A stretch of 43,993 bases of DNA from an uncultured Candidatus Marinamargulisbacteria bacterium (GCA_903910705.1 CAIWAN010000004.1:1-43993), one strand, 5' to 3'. Shown: positions 8,634 to 19,804, numbered from the stretch's first letter. The notes: generated by a model not told the origin, from the letters alone. Numbers and translations are program-made.

Positions 8634-9621
8634 AGGACCTTACGCCATTGGTATTGATATTGGTGGAACCAAGATCGCAGCGGCGATAGCCGATTCTACT
8701 GGTAAAATCATCAAACAGAACATGATCCCCACCGATGCTAAAAAGGGGGGAGATTTCGTTGCCGAACAAATCGCCCAATGTGTTACAGCCTTAAGGCAAG
8801 ATGCTGGCGTTTCTGTCAATGATGTGAAGGCTATTGCACTTGGAATCCCTGGGCAAATCGATGCCAAACAGGGGATCGTTCGGAATGCGCCTAACATTAG
8901 CAATTGGAAAGACTATCTACTACGAGACAAATTATCAAAAAAAGTGGGGCCGATACCGATTTATCTCGAAAATGATGCCCACTGTGCGGCGATGGGTGAG
9001 CTGTACTATGGTGCAGGGAGAACGTTTAATAATATGGTTTTTATAACGGTTAGCACCGGTGTTGGTGGGGGGGTTATTATTAATCGTAAACTCTGGCCCG
9101 GCGTTCATGGTGTGGCGGGTGAAGTGGGACATATGACCCTTAATCTTCCCTCTGATAATGAAATAGAATGTGGTTGTGGCCGAAAAGGATGCCTTGAGGC
9201 TTACGCCTCTGGGGTGAGTATGGCCAAAAGAGCCACAAAAAAACTAAAAGACGCCTCTGTATTGCGCGATAATTATGGTCGAAAGGTTCTTGAGCTTTCT
9301 GAGCGAAATAGTGGCAAGATCACCTCGATCATTTTGTCAGAGGCTGCTCAGGCGGGCGACGAATTTGCGATCGATATCATCAAAGAAAATGCCTATTATA
9401 TTGGCATAGCCTGTGCCAACCTTATGACCGTGCTTGACCCCGAGGCTATTGTTATCGGGGGGGGAGTGAGCAAAATCGGTGATCTGCTTTTTGACGAGAT
9501 CCGTGCCACGGCGTATGCCCATGTTAGCATGCTTCGCTCGATCAAGACTCCCATCGAACCCGCGACAACGGGAACAGATGCGGGGCTCTTAGGTGCTTTG
9601 GCCGTGGGACTTTCTCAATGA
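8626..9621 (+). CDS. ROK family sugar kinase (glucokinase-like)
   Basis: [41 protein letters not shown] zinc/ROK signature. Confidence 0.94.
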   Translation: MPKGPYAIGIDIGGTKIAAAIADSTGKIIKQNMIPTDAKKGGDFVAEQIAQCVTALRQDAGVSVNDVKAIALGIPGQIDAKQGIVRNAPNISNWKDYLLRDKLSKKVGPIPIYLENDAHCAAMGELYYGAGRTFNNMVFITVSTGVGGGVIINRKLWPGVHGVAGEVGHMTLNLPSDNEIECGCGRKGCLEAYASGVSMAKRATKKLKDASVLRDNYGRKVLELSERNSGKITSIILSEAAQAGDEFAIDIIKENAYYIGIACANLMTVLDPEAIVIGGGVSKIGDLLFDEIRATAYAHVSMLRSIKTPIEPATTGTDAGLLGALAVGLSQ

Positions 9622-10220
9622 TCTTCATCGTCGATTACGATGCAGGCAATATTCGAAGTGTTGATCGTGCTTGTCGTCATTTAGGGTATACAACAACCAT
9701 CACCAAAGATATTTCGTCTGCCACCCTTGATGATACGATCGTTTTGCCCGGTGTCGGGTCATTTGGTCATGCCATGGATAGCTTAGCGTCATCGAGGTTG
9801 GATCATCAATTGAAAAATAAAATTGCGGATGGCATTCCATTTATTGGGATCTGTTTAGGACTTCAAATGTTGTTTAACGCAAGCGAAGAGTCGCCTGGTG
9901 TTAAAGGTCTGTCGATCATTGACGGTACGGTAAATAAATTTATTGATACAAAGCTGCCAATCCCTCAAATTGGATGGAATACCATCGAAACCCTTGATCC
10001 TGATTTCAAAGAATTTAATCAGCAATATTTTTACTTCGTTCACTCATATTATGTTAAACCAACCCATCCGTCTGTTATGATGACGACAACAGATTACACT
10101 TTATCCTACACGTCGGCGATACGTCGGCCCAATATGATCGCCACCCAATTTCATCCTGAGAAAAGTGGTGATGTGGGTTTGGCTTTTTTATCAAAATGTT
10201 TGGAGATCCTTCATGAGTAA
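9618..10220 (+). CDS. hisH: imidazole glycerol phosphate synthase, glutamine amidotransferase subunit
   Basis: IVDYDAGNIRSVDRACRHLGY, LPGVGSFGHAM, IGICLGLQMLF, ATQFHPEKSG. Confidence 0.96.
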   Translation: MIFIVDYDAGNIRSVDRACRHLGYTTTITKDISSATLDDTIVLPGVGSFGHAMDSLASSRLDHQLKNKIADGIPFIGICLGLQMLFNASEESPGVKGLSIIDGTVNKFIDTKLPIPQIGWNTIETLDPDFKEFNQQYFYFVHSYYVKPTHPSVMMTTTDYTLSYTSAIRRPNMIATQFHPEKSGDVGLAFLSKCLEILHE

Positions 10221-10944
10221 GCCTTTATTGATTCCCGCCATCGATCTTTTTTCAGGGCAATGCGTCCGTCTGGTTAAAGGGGATTACGCCCAGATGACAA
10301 CGTATACAAACGACCCGCTTGAAACGGCGTTGATGATGCAAGATGAAGGCGCGGATATTATTCATATTGTCGATCTGGAGGGTGCCAAGTTGGGGGTACC
10401 TGTTCATGCAGGCCTTATTGGTCGGATTCAAAAACAACTGTCGATCCCAGTCGAAACAGGCGGGGGGATTCGCTCACTCGAATCCGTAAAGACGCTTATA
10501 GATGCTGGTATTCGGAGAATTATTCTGGGGACTATGTCTATCACAGACAGGGAATTAACCGCACAATTATTAGGTCTATTTCCGAACCATATCATTCTCG
10601 GTCTTGATGTGCTTGATCGAAATATTGCGATTAAGGGGTGGGTTGAGGATTCGGGCGTGACGATCGATCATGTTATTGAGGACTATTTGCCCAAGGGGCT
10701 ACAAGAGATCATTGTGACCGATATCGCTAAAGATGGTATGCTGAAGGGGCCCAATGTCGATTTGCTCAAAGGCCTCGTTTCCTCCAAGGGTGTTAGTGTC
10801 ATTGCTTCGGGTGGAGTAAGTTCCCTTGCTGACATTAAAACCCTTTGTACGATCAACGATTTACACGGGATTATTGTGGGCAAAGCCATCTACGAAGGTC
10901 ATCTGACCGTCAAGAACCTTCGGAGCACGATCGATGCTGCCTAA
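10213..10944 (+). CDS. hisA: phosphoribosylformimino-5-aminoimidazole carboxamide ribotide isomerase
   Basis: LLIPAIDLFSGQCVRLVKGDY, PVETGGGIRSLESV, SVIASGGVSSLADI; ATG 10213 preferred over 10165. Confidence 0.95.
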   Translation: MSKPLLIPAIDLFSGQCVRLVKGDYAQMTTYTNDPLETALMMQDEGADIIHIVDLEGAKLGVPVHAGLIGRIQKQLSIPVETGGGIRSLESVKTLIDAGIRRIILGTMSITDRELTAQLLGLFPNHIILGLDVLDRNIAIKGWVEDSGVTIDHVIEDYLPKGLQEIIVTDIAKDGMLKGPNVDLLKGLVSSKGVSVIASGGVSSLADIKTLCTINDLHGIIVGKAIYEGHLTVKNLRSTIDAA

Positions 10945-11941
10945 TCAAGACCGACTTAAATCAGACATCGATGAGTTGCTCAGTAAATATGCAACAGGGG
11001 ATGCCTACAAAGATCAATTGATTCGTGACTTTATGCTGTCGACCGTTTTATTTAACTGGGAAGACCCTGAACCTGAAGAGATATTGCCTCTCACTGAGGG
11101 GCTCAATGAAATCCGAGAAGCCCTTGCAATGTTTAAGGGACATAAATATACCCCTAAGATCACTATTTTTGGTTCGGCTCGCACCGAGAAAGACAATGAA
11201 CTGTATCGTCTAACGTATCAATTTGCACAACTCGCTGCCAACTTTGGTTATAAAATCATCACGGGGGCGGGACCTGGAATTATGGAAGCAGGCAATGCGG
11301 GAGCTGGGCCAGAGAATAGCTTCGGACTTGCCCTTCATCTACCTTTTGAAAGTTTTAGTAAAGTCTTTGAAGACCATCCTCAAAACATGACGATCTTTAA
11401 GCATTTCTACTCTCGAAAACTCACTTTTTACCGAGAGTCGCAGGCCATTGTGGTGATGCCAGGTGGGTTCGGAACCATGGATGAGATCTTTCAAGGGTTA
11501 GCGTCGATCCAAACGGGTAAATACAATGTTCGCCCCTTTATTCTACTGGATAAACCCGATGGAACGTTTTGGAAAGAATTCGACGAATGGATCAAAAAGA
11601 ACCTTCAAGGAGACGGATATATCAGCAATAGTGATCTTTGTTTTTATCAGCTAGCAACCAATGCTCATGAAGCGCTTGATATTGTTTCTCGATTTTATCG
11701 TCATTTCCATTCCTATTTTATGTTGAATGGTCGTTTGTTTTTGCAGCTCAAAATTCAGCTTTCCCCTGAGCAACTTGCCTCGACTAATGCGATCGCTCTT
11801 GAAAATGGTTTCAGTGAACTCGTCTACATCCGAGAACGTTACTATAATAATTCAACCTTATCGGTTTACTCCTGCCAAAAACACAATAAACACAGCTTTA
11901 CCATCATCCATCAACTGATCCATTATATTAACGGGTTTTAA
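10934..11941 (+). CDS. LOG family protein (nucleotide 5'-monophosphate phosphoribohydrolase-like)
   Basis: PGGFGTMDEIFQ and ITGAGPGIMEAGNAGA signatures; extended C-terminus. Confidence 0.9.
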   Translation: MLPNQDRLKSDIDELLSKYATGDAYKDQLIRDFMLSTVLFNWEDPEPEEILPLTEGLNEIREALAMFKGHKYTPKITIFGSARTEKDNELYRLTYQFAQLAANFGYKIITGAGPGIMEAGNAGAGPENSFGLALHLPFESFSKVFEDHPQNMTIFKHFYSRKLTFYRESQAIVVMPGGFGTMDEIFQGLASIQTGKYNVRPFILLDKPDGTFWKEFDEWIKKNLQGDGYISNSDLCFYQLATNAHEALDIVSRFYRHFHSYFMLNGRLFLQLKIQLSPEQLASTNAIALENGFSELVYIRERYYNNSTLSVYSCQKHNKHSFTIIHQLIHYINGF

Positions 11942-11957
11942 CCCGCGGGAGAGGTCA

Positions 11958-12506
11958 ATGATCATTACCATTACGGGTCGTGCGGGGGCGGGAAAAGATT
12001 CGGTTATTAAATGGCTTGAATTGCCGAGGGATTATCAGGTTCTCGATGCGGATGTTTTGGGTCACGAATGCTTGCAGGAGCCAATAATTGTGAAGCGTCT
12101 TGAGGAGACCTTTGCCGGTAGTGTGGAGGGGGGTGTTGTGAATCGAAAAAAGTTGGGGTTGATGGTTTTTCCTCATCGAGTCAAAGAACTCAATCAGATC
12201 GTTCATCCGTGTCTGCTCCAAAAGATAAAAGATAAAATTACTCCAAATACGGTTATCCATGCGGCTTTGTTGAAAGAGTTGAAGCTTATCTCGCTCAGCG
12301 ATGTGGTCATTTTGGTCGATTCAAACTTAGAAAACACCTTGCAACGCATCTCGTCTCGTTTTAGGAAGAAAGATATCCTTCGTCGTCTTCGGGCTCAACG
12401 ATCCCTGCTTTGGTATCGACAACAGGCCGACATGATTATCAAGAATAACGGAACGCTCAATGACTTGCAGGAGAGCGTCAAATCATTATGTCAAACTTTG
12501 TTTTAG
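11958..12506 (+). CDS. coaE: dephospho-CoA kinase (divergent)
   Basis: P-loop [42 protein letters not shown]. Confidence 0.8.
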   Translation: MIITITGRAGAGKDSVIKWLELPRDYQVLDADVLGHECLQEPIIVKRLEETFAGSVEGGVVNRKKLGLMVFPHRVKELNQIVHPCLLQKIKDKITPNTVIHAALLKELKLISLSDVVILVDSNLENTLQRISSRFRKKDILRRLRAQRSLLWYRQQADMIIKNNGTLNDLQESVKSLCQTLF

Positions 12507-14500
12507 AAGCGCCCTATCAGCCTGCGGGGGATCAACCCCACGCCATCTCAGAATTAGTGACTGGGGCATTGGCAGGTAATCGCTTTCAAACCTTGTATGG
12601 GGTTACCGGTAGTGGCAAGACGTATACCTTGGCCAATATTATTGCTCAATTGAATCGCCCCACCCTCATTATGGCGCACAATAAAACCTTGGCCGCTCAA
12701 CTAGCCAGTGAATATAAAGAGTACTTCCCCAATCATGCGGTCGAGTATTTTATTAGTTTCTATGATTACTATCAGCCTGAGAGTTATTTGCCGACAACGG
12801 ATACCTATATCGAAAAAGACTCCTCCATTAATGACGAGATCGATCGGTTGCGCCACAAAGCAACCTATTCCCTTCTCAACAGGCGCGATGTCATTATTGT
12901 GGCCTCCGTGTCGTGTATTTATGGGTTGGGGTCCCCTGAGGCTTATGCTGAAGGAAGTTTTATGCTTGAGGTGGGGTCGACGGTCAATCGAGAAAGGGTG
13001 ATTGATAAGCTAGTCAGTAATCGCTATGAACGAAATGACGTCAATGTAACACGGGGTAAGTTTCGTGTTCACGGCGAAGTCATTGAGATCTTTCTGGCTT
13101 ATGATGAGAACATTTTGCGCATCGAGTTTTGGGGCGACGAGATCGAAAGTATCGCGTATCTTGACCCGCTTAATCGGACAATAATTAGTCGTTTTGAGCG
13201 GTTTATGATCTATCCGGCCAGCCATTATGTGGTGGCGAATGATGATATGAAAACCGTGATCAAGACGATCCGTGCTGAGTTGAAAGACCAACTCGCTATG
13301 TTTAAGGCTGAGAATAAATTGCTTGAGTATCAACGACTCGAACAACGCACGAATTATGATCTCGAAATGATGCAAGAGGTCGGCTACTGCTCTGGGATCG
13401 AGAATTACTCTCGTCATTTAACGGACCGAAAACCTGGGGAACCCCCTTATACGTTAATGGATTATTTTCCTGACGATATGTTGGTCATTGTAGACGAATC
13501 TCATCAGACGCTGCCTCAAGTAAGAGGAATGTTCGCCGGCGACTTTTCTCGAAAGAGCGTTTTGGTCGAACATGGGTTTCGACTGCCCAGTGCTCTCGAT
13601 AATCGCCCGCTTCACTTTTCTGAATTTGAGGCCAAAATGAAACAGGCTATTTTCGTCTCGGCTACGCCTGGCCCTTATGAGCGAGAACACTCATCAAAGA
13701 TCGTGGAGCAGATCATTCGACCTACAGGACTCCTTGATCCCCGAGTCGAGGTTCGAAAATCCGAAGGACAGCTCGAGAACTTGATGCTAGAGATCCGAAA
13801 ACGGGTTGACCAACAAGAGCGAACACTCGTCGTGACCATCACGAAGAAAATGGCCGAAGAATTGACGCAATACCTCATGAATAAAGGCATAAGAACACGC
13901 TACCTGCACTCCGATGTGGCTGCACTTGATCGATTTGAAATCCTTCACGACCTTCGAACCGGCGCTTTTGATGTATTAGTAGGAATTAATTTGTTGAGGG
14001 AGGGGCTTGATCTGCCCGAGGTTAGCCTTATTGGTATCCTTGACGCGGATAAAGAAGGGTTCCTCCGAGATGAGCGAAGCTTGATCCAAACCATGGGACG
14101 CGCTGCGCGGAATATGAATGGAACAGTTATTCTTTATGCCGATCGGATCACGAATTCGATGGAACGAGCCATCGCCGAAACCCAGCGACGACGGGCGGTC
14201 CAAGAGGCTCATAATCTGGCTCATGGCATTACGCCACAAACCATTCTATCCAAAATAAAGGATAATATCCGTGGCCAGAAAAAAGAACAGCAGGAACGAA
14301 TGACTAAAAAAATGCTACGTGATTTAGAATGGCTTAAAAAAGTAAATAAAACCGAGATGGCTCCTAAAGATCTCATCGCGACGATTGATGTGCTTCGCAA
14401 AGAAATGCGCGTCGCCGCAAAAGAGATGGAGTACGAAAAGGCGGCAATTCTTCGAGATAAAATCCGTGAATTAGAACAGGATAACCCATTGGATGCTTAG
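12488..14500 (+). CDS. uvrB: excinuclease ABC subunit B
   Basis: [83 protein letters not shown]. Confidence 0.98.
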   Translation: MSNFVLEAPYQPAGDQPHAISELVTGALAGNRFQTLYGVTGSGKTYTLANIIAQLNRPTLIMAHNKTLAAQLASEYKEYFPNHAVEYFISFYDYYQPESYLPTTDTYIEKDSSINDEIDRLRHKATYSLLNRRDVIIVASVSCIYGLGSPEAYAEGSFMLEVGSTVNRERVIDKLVSNRYERNDVNVTRGKFRVHGEVIEIFLAYDENILRIEFWGDEIESIAYLDPLNRTIISRFERFMIYPASHYVVANDDMKTVIKTIRAELKDQLAMFKAENKLLEYQRLEQRTNYDLEMMQEVGYCSGIENYSRHLTDRKPGEPPYTLMDYFPDDMLVIVDESHQTLPQVRGMFAGDFSRKSVLVEHGFRLPSALDNRPLHFSEFEAKMKQAIFVSATPGPYEREHSSKIVEQIIRPTGLLDPRVEVRKSEGQLENLMLEIRKRVDQQERTLVVTITKKMAEELTQYLMNKGIRTRYLHSDVAALDRFEILHDLRTGAFDVLVGINLLREGLDLPEVSLIGILDADKEGFLRDERSLIQTMGRAARNMNGTVILYADRITNSMERAIAETQRRRAVQEAHNLAHGITPQTILSKIKDNIRGQKKEQQERMTKKMLRDLEWLKKVNKTEMAPKDLIATIDVLRKEMRVAAKEMEYEKAAILRDKIRELEQDNPLDA

Positions 14501-16130
14501 AGTATTGATTTTGGTCGGAATAGGCCTAACCTTGTCATTGGCCGAATATGTGCCAGGGCAGGTTATTGTTAAGTACAAAGATACACCGTCAGTAGTCATC
14601 GCCTCTTCAAGGGGCTCTATTTCATCCATGAATAATCGCCATCCGAACACTCCGTTTATTATTCACCGTGAGTCCTCAATTATTGAACAGAAACAATCTT
14701 TATTAACAATCCAAGGAAGTCGTACGAGAAGGCATCCCTTTGAGGGGCTTCAGCGAATTGAGTTTGATCCGAGCACAAATATTGACGAAGCTTTGAATTG
14801 GATTAGGAGTCAACCCGACGTTGAATATGCCTTCCCCAATGTTGTCATGAGGGCCTTAGATACAGTGCCTAATGATGAGTATTATATGTCGAACCAACGC
14901 ACCAATGACACAGCCATGTTCTTCGAAAATGCGTGGGATATTTCAACGGGATCAGCCTCGATCATCGTTGCTGTTATTGATACGGGGGTTGATTATACCC
15001 ACCCTGATCTTATGGGAAAGGTGATTAAAGGGCATGACTATGTGAATAATGACGAGGATCCACTTGATGATAATGGGCATGGCACACATGTTGCGGGTAT
15101 TGTGGCCGCTATCGGAAATAATAGTATTGGGGTTTCCGGTGTGAATTGGAACTGTCAGATCCTTGCAGAAAAAGTATTGGACAGTTTAGGGGGAGGGAAT
15201 TCTGTTTCTGCTTCATTAGCAATTATTGATGCGGTCGATGCGGGAGCAGCCATCATTAATCTTAGTCTTGGGGGCACTTACACCTCTGGATATGATATTG
15301 CCATAGATTATGCCTATGACCATAATGTTGTTGTTGTGGCAGCTATGGGTAACTATGGGCCCAATGGTGAAAATAGATATACGACAGGGCTCGGAACGGA
15401 TGTCTCTATTTTGAAATCGTCTCCAGCTTGCAATGACAGTGGTTTAAATAAAGTCATTGGCGTCGCGAATCTTAACTATAACAAGAAAAAGAGTGATTCC
15501 TCTAACTATTCCAATCTGTTTTGCGACATCTCAGCTGTTGGCACTAATATATATTCAACGACATTAGGGCATTCTTATGTCTTCCTTTCAGGAACGAGTA
15601 TGGCTTCTCCTATGATCGCAGGTGTTGCAAGTTTGATTTTATCTATTTCCCCAAACCTCTCCGTTTCAGAAGTCAAAACGCTTTTATTCGGAGGCGCTCA
15701 TAATATCGACAGCTTCAATTCCGTATTACCAAACGGTTCTTTGGGAAGTGGGATCGTGGATGCTTATCGATCGCTTTTTAGCATGACACAAGTGTCAACA
15801 ACAAATTCGGGTATGTCTCAGATTGTAAAATTTTTTAATTATAAAAACCCTGTTGAACTCACTCAAGGTGCTACATCATTTCACATCGAAACAACAACGG
15901 TTCCTGAATCCTGCTCAATAAAAATATTCTCTTTATCGGGAAAGCTGATTAAAACATTCGTCTTTATTCCGTCTTCATGGATCGTGTCATTGGGTGATGA
16001 TAATATTTCTTGGACATTACGAGATGAGTCCGGAAATTATGTTCCAACAGGTGTCTATATTGCGATCTTAGATGTTCGAGATTCACTCGGGCATGTCTCG
16101 CGCAAGAGCCATAAGGTACTCGTTAAATGA
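14493..16130 (+). CDS. secreted S8 subtilisin-like serine protease with C-terminal FlgD-like/T9SS-type Ig domain
   Basis: Signal peptide; catalytic triad [13 protein letters not shown] / GHGTHVAGI / [12 protein letters not shown]-terminal [13 protein letters not shown]...[20 protein letters not shown]. Confidence 0.93.
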   Translation: MLRVLILVGIGLTLSLAEYVPGQVIVKYKDTPSVVIASSRGSISSMNNRHPNTPFIIHRESSIIEQKQSLLTIQGSRTRRHPFEGLQRIEFDPSTNIDEALNWIRSQPDVEYAFPNVVMRALDTVPNDEYYMSNQRTNDTAMFFENAWDISTGSASIIVAVIDTGVDYTHPDLMGKVIKGHDYVNNDEDPLDDNGHGTHVAGIVAAIGNNSIGVSGVNWNCQILAEKVLDSLGGGNSVSASLAIIDAVDAGAAIINLSLGGTYTSGYDIAIDYAYDHNVVVVAAMGNYGPNGENRYTTGLGTDVSILKSSPACNDSGLNKVIGVANLNYNKKKSDSSNYSNLFCDISAVGTNIYSTTLGHSYVFLSGTSMASPMIAGVASLILSISPNLSVSEVKTLLFGGAHNIDSFNSVLPNGSLGSGIVDAYRSLFSMTQVSTTNSGMSQIVKFFNYKNPVELTQGATSFHIETTTVPESCSIKIFSLSGKLIKTFVFIPSSWIVSLGDDNISWTLRDESGNYVPTGVYIAILDVRDSLGHVSRKSHKVLVK

Positions 16131-16966
16131 GACATATTATCATTGTTTTATTATTCATTTCTTGCGTTTTTGCAGCGGGGGCTCGAGTAGACTTGAAATA
16201 TGACTATCTGCATGCAGGTATAGCCCCTCGCATTCAAGCTCTTGGTGAAACAGGAATGATAAGTGCCGAAGGCCCTGAGAGTATTTACTATAACCCTGCC
16301 TTACTTGTTTTTGATACAGATAAGACATTGTTGGTGGGGATGACCAATCTTGGCTACGATCAACAACAATTCTTTGCTTATTATCGGCTTCCCATTGCTT
16401 ATCGAAATGCTCTTTTTTCTATTGGACTCGTTTCTCACCAGATATCGGGTATAGAGGTAAGAAATGCTAGTAACGCTTTCCCTCAAAATATGACTGCATC
16501 AGATATGATGCTTGTCATGGGAATATCTCGATTTCTTGGGCCACGAACGTCTTTTGGCATGAGTTTACAGTGGATGTTAGATGACTATACGACCGATCAT
16601 CAAGTTGGTGTGAACTTTTTATTTGGGCTTAGTCATTATTATTCAGATAAAGTCCGTGCAAATATAATATTTCGTTATCTAGGTGAAGGGCAAATGGTTG
16701 CTGGGTCGGGGGTTCGACTTTCAATAGGCGACCAGCTTATTTTGTATTCTACTGCAGATTTGTTTTTGTCGGATGGTCTGAATCAGGTAATATTACATAA
16801 TGGGTTGGCATGGTCTGTAACGTCAGGTTTTGAGTTGTTGGTGGGGTGCGATGGGGCTAATTTGTCATTTGGGGCGACTCAATGTTTCGATGGATTTGCG
16901 ATCCAACTCAGCTATACCGATACGCCTATTGGTTCTCGTTATAGTGTTGGGATCGAGTTGCTATAA
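16127..16966 (+). CDS. PorV/PorQ (UPF0164)-like outer-membrane beta-barrel protein
   Basis: Signal peptide; RIQALGETGMISAEGPESIYYNPALL near the N-terminus; amphipathic strand pattern. Confidence 0.75.
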   Translation: MRHIIIVLLFISCVFAAGARVDLKYDYLHAGIAPRIQALGETGMISAEGPESIYYNPALLVFDTDKTLLVGMTNLGYDQQQFFAYYRLPIAYRNALFSIGLVSHQISGIEVRNASNAFPQNMTASDMMLVMGISRFLGPRTSFGMSLQWMLDDYTTDHQVGVNFLFGLSHYYSDKVRANIIFRYLGEGQMVAGSGVRLSIGDQLILYSTADLFLSDGLNQVILHNGLAWSVTSGFELLVGCDGANLSFGATQCFDGFAIQLSYTDTPIGSRYSVGIELL

Positions 16967-16986
16967 GCTAACGGGGACGCTACAAT
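16958..16986 (+). promoter_or_regulatory. candidate promoter TTGCTA-N17-TACAAT
   Basis: -35 16958-16963, -10 16981-16986, upstream of SD ggaggg and GTG 17018. Confidence 0.45.
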
Positions 16987-17017
16987 AGGGGCACAAAACA
17001 TTCGTGGAGGGATAACC

Positions 17018-17566
17018 GTGAAGAATAAATCGATTTTAGCTGTTAATATGATGTTCGTTTTTGTAATTCTGGGATGCTCGCAAGCCCCAAAATTCAACGA
17101 TAGTTTTGATGATGTGTCCGCATGGAAACCGTTTATGGGTGCCAAATCGAAGGTGTCAGTCAGTGCTGATAAATCTGTATTTGTAGAAGGTTTGGCTTCA
17201 CTGAAACTTGATTTTTCAAATTTAGATTGGGCAGGTATTGGTCGAGAGTTTGCTGACAAGCCAGCTTGGTCAGCCAAAAATGCGTTGTCGTTTCAGATCA
17301 AAGGCGATGGGAAGCCCCATAATATTAGTATCGAGCTGACTGACAATGGGGGCGAGCGATTTAATAAAATTATTTCTGTAAGTTCTACCGAGTGGCAAGT
17401 CATCGTCGTTCCTCTAAAAGACTTAACTCGTCGTAAAGATTGGCAGCCAGAGAATGCACCCACCGATGGGCTTACGTTGACCCACGTAGAGGGACTAAGT
17501 TTCTCTGTCGGCGAGAAAGAATCCGGCACTGTCTATATCGACGACCTAAAATTTGTTAAGAAATAG
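17018..17566 (+). CDS. lipoprotein with CBM11/CIA30-like carbohydrate-binding fold
   Basis: Lipobox VILGCS; DSFDDVSAWKPF...LKLDFS...LSFQIKGDGKPHNISIELTDNGGERF...VYIDDLKFVKK. Confidence 0.75.
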   Translation: MKNKSILAVNMMFVFVILGCSQAPKFNDSFDDVSAWKPFMGAKSKVSVSADKSVFVEGLASLKLDFSNLDWAGIGREFADKPAWSAKNALSFQIKGDGKPHNISIELTDNGGERFNKIISVSSTEWQVIVVPLKDLTRRKDWQPENAPTDGLTLTHVEGLSFSVGEKESGTVYIDDLKFVKK

Positions 17567-17579
17567 TTGTTATAAATAA

Positions 17580-17777
17580 ATGATTGTTTTAAATGGAAGA
17601 TCGATCGATCAAGGTGACGTGCGCAACATTGATTCATTGATAAAGATCCATCATATCGGAGCGGCGGCCATTGTTGTTGAAAAGAATGGGGTTATTCTCA
17701 ATAAAGAACAGTGGGCTGATATCCCCGTTGAGGATGGGGATCACATTGAGATTATTCGATTTGTAGGCGGCGGTTGA
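17580..17777 (+). CDS. ThiS-like sulfur carrier protein
   Basis: 65 aa beta-grasp with [34 protein letters not shown] and C-terminal Gly-Gly. Confidence 0.85.
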   Translation: MIVLNGRSIDQGDVRNIDSLIKIHHIGAAAIVVEKNGVILNKEQWADIPVEDGDHIEIIRFVGGG

Positions 17778-17803
17778 CCCCTTTACGAAAGAGAGGAATA
17801 GAC

Positions 17804-19156
17804 ATGAAACAGACAAAGATACTCCTTAATGAATCCGAGATGCCTCGAGAGTGGTACAACGTTCAAGCGGACATGAAGATCCCACTCGCGCCTCCGTTGC
17901 ACCCAGCAACATTGCAACCCATGAAACCAGAAGAAATGGCGGCACTTTTCCCGATGGCGTTACTTGAACAAGAAATGACTAACAAGCCTTGGATTAGCAT
18001 CCCCGACGAAGTGCTTGATGTCTATGCGTTATTTCGCCCGAGTCCGCTTTATCGCGCCCATCGTCTCGAAAAAGCATTAGGTACCCCCGCTAAGATCTAT
18101 TACAAATATGAAGGCGTGAGTCCGTCTGGCTCACATAAAACCAATACGGCCATTCCTCAAGCTTATTACAATATGAAGGAAGGCATCAAGCGTATCGCGA
18201 CCGAAACCGGTGCGGGGCAGTGGGGCAGTGCGATGTCTTATGCCTGTAGTCTTTATGGGATCGATCTGAACGTCTATATGGTCAAGGTCAGTTATGAACA
18301 AAAACCCTATCGACGTTTACTCATGGAAACCTATGGAGCCCATGTTTTCCCTAGTCCCAGCACTCGTACCGAATCAGGGCGAAAGATATTGGCCGATGAC
18401 CCGAATAGCACGGGCTCTTTAGGGATGGCTATTAGTGAGGCCGTCGAAGAAGCTCTTCTTAACCCAGAGGTTCATTATGCCTTGGGTTCGGTTCTTAATC
18501 ATGTTTTGCTTCATCAGACGATCATTGGTTTAGAGGCCAAGAAGCAGCTCGAAAAAGTTGGCGACTATCCCGATGTTGTGTTGGGCTGTGTCGGCGGTGG
18601 CTCAAACTTTGGGGGCATCGCTTTGCCGTTTGTGTCCGATAAACTCAGCGGCAAAAATATCCGTCTCGTGGGTGTTGAACCCGCGGCGTGTCCAACCATT
18701 ACCAAAGGCGTCTATGATTATGACTATGGTGATACGGCTAAAATGGCACCGGTTGTTAAAATGTACACTTTAGGACATGACTTTGTCCCCCCCGGAATCC
18801 ATGCAGGAGGGTTACGCTATCATGGGATGTCGCCCATCATCTCGTCACTTGTGCATGAAGGGGTCATGAGTGCCGTAGCTTATAAGCAAAATCCTGTTTT
18901 TGATGCGGCGGTTTTGTTCGCAAACACTGAAGGCATTTTACCGGCCCCTGAGTCAGCCCATGCGATCAAGGGTGCTATTGAGGAAGCGATGCAAGCCAAA
19001 GAAGAAGGAAAAGAAAAAACGATTTTGTTTTGTCTCTCAGGACACGGTAATTTTGATTTGTCTTCTTATGATCAATATCATCAAGGCAAATTGGAGGACT
19101 TTGAGTATCCAGAGGCGGCGGTGAGAGCGTCACTCAAAAAATTGCCAATCACATAA
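17804..19156 (+). CDS. TrpB2-type tryptophan synthase beta-like PLP enzyme
   Basis: [65 protein letters not shown]; long N-terminus typical of TrpB2; ATG 17804 with SD gagagg. Confidence 0.93.
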   Translation: MKQTKILLNESEMPREWYNVQADMKIPLAPPLHPATLQPMKPEEMAALFPMALLEQEMTNKPWISIPDEVLDVYALFRPSPLYRAHRLEKALGTPAKIYYKYEGVSPSGSHKTNTAIPQAYYNMKEGIKRIATETGAGQWGSAMSYACSLYGIDLNVYMVKVSYEQKPYRRLLMETYGAHVFPSPSTRTESGRKILADDPNSTGSLGMAISEAVEEALLNPEVHYALGSVLNHVLLHQTIIGLEAKKQLEKVGDYPDVVLGCVGGGSNFGGIALPFVSDKLSGKNIRLVGVEPAACPTITKGVYDYDYGDTAKMAPVVKMYTLGHDFVPPGIHAGGLRYHGMSPIISSLVHEGVMSAVAYKQNPVFDAAVLFANTEGILPAPESAHAIKGAIEEAMQAKEEGKEKTILFCLSGHGNFDLSSYDQYHQGKLEDFEYPEAAVRASLKKLPIT

Positions 19157-19160
19157 TGCC

Positions 19161-19189
19161 TTGACGAACATTGTTACGTTTGTCACAAT
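19161..19189 (+). promoter_or_regulatory. candidate rex/hyd promoter TTGACG-N17-CACAAT
   Basis: -35 TTGACG 19161-19166, extended -10 TGT-CACAAT ending 19189. Confidence 0.5.
19171..19188 (+). promoter_or_regulatory. Rex operator (ROP-like) TTGTTAC-GTTT-GTCACAA
   Basis: Matches the Rex consensus TTGTGAA-N4-TTCACAA closely, in an imperfect palindrome ACATTGTtACgtttGTcACAATGT (19169-19192), directly upstream of rex. Confidence 0.75.
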
Positions 19190-19195
19190 GTGGTC

Positions 19196-19804
19196 GTGGT
19201 AGTCGAATCTAAACAGCTTGCTTTTCGATATTTAACGTATATTAACATGCTGTCTCGGCTCGACAGGCAAGGTGTGTCTGTTATCTCGTCGCACAATTTG
19301 TCGGCTATCTGCAAAGTAGGGGCGTCACAACTTCGTAAAGACCTGATGCCTATTCCTGGAGCAAGCGGAAAACAAAGCGTGGGATATTCAGTCAAGTCGT
19401 TGTTAGTGTCTCTCCAACACATGATGCATCGCGATCAAAATGACGAGGTTATTTTAGTGGGGGTGGGGTCGTTTGGAGCAGCCCTCATTAAATATCGTGG
19501 ATTCGAGGCTAATGGGTTCAAGATCATTGCTGCTTTTGATCTGCATCCCACTATTATCGAAAACTCTGAAGTGACAGTTTATGGCATGGACGCGCTTGAG
19601 TCCTTTTTATGTGGACATGAGGTCAAATTTGCCATTCTCGCCGTGCCCGAGTCAGCGGCTAAAAATGTGGCGGATCAATTGGTTCGCCTAGGCATCAACA
19701 GACTCTTGAACTTAACACCGGCACTGCTGAATGTGCCCGATCCGGTTAAGGTCAGTAATGTGAATTTGGTTTATGAGATGGAATACTTAAGGAGGCAGTC
19801 ATGA
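19196..19804 (+). CDS. rex: redox-sensing transcriptional repressor Rex
   Basis: N-terminal wHTH (RYLTYINMLSRLDRQGVSVISSHNLSAICKVGASQLRKDL), GVGSFGAALIKYRGFEANGFKIIAAFD Rossmann; start GTG 19190 or 19196. Confidence 0.93.
   Translation: MVVESKQLAFRYLTYINMLSRLDRQGVSVISSHNLSAICKVGASQLRKDLMPIPGASGKQSVGYSVKSLLVSLQHMMHRDQNDEVILVGVGSFGAALIKYRGFEANGFKIIAAFDLHPTIIENSEVTVYGMDALESFLCGHEVKFAILAVPESAAKNVADQLVRLGINRLLNLTPALLNVPDPVKVSNVNLVYEMEYLRRQS

Noticed and set aside
11932-11945. cgggttttaacccg hairpin at the LOG stop codon
   Set aside because: Only about 5-6 bp with a tiny loop and no U-tract; too weak to call a terminator between LOG and coaE.
4474-16991. Shared 10-mer TACAATAGGGG at 4474 and 16981 as a possible dispersed repeat
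   Set aside because: Only two copies seen and the core is a -10 box; better explained by promoter similarity.
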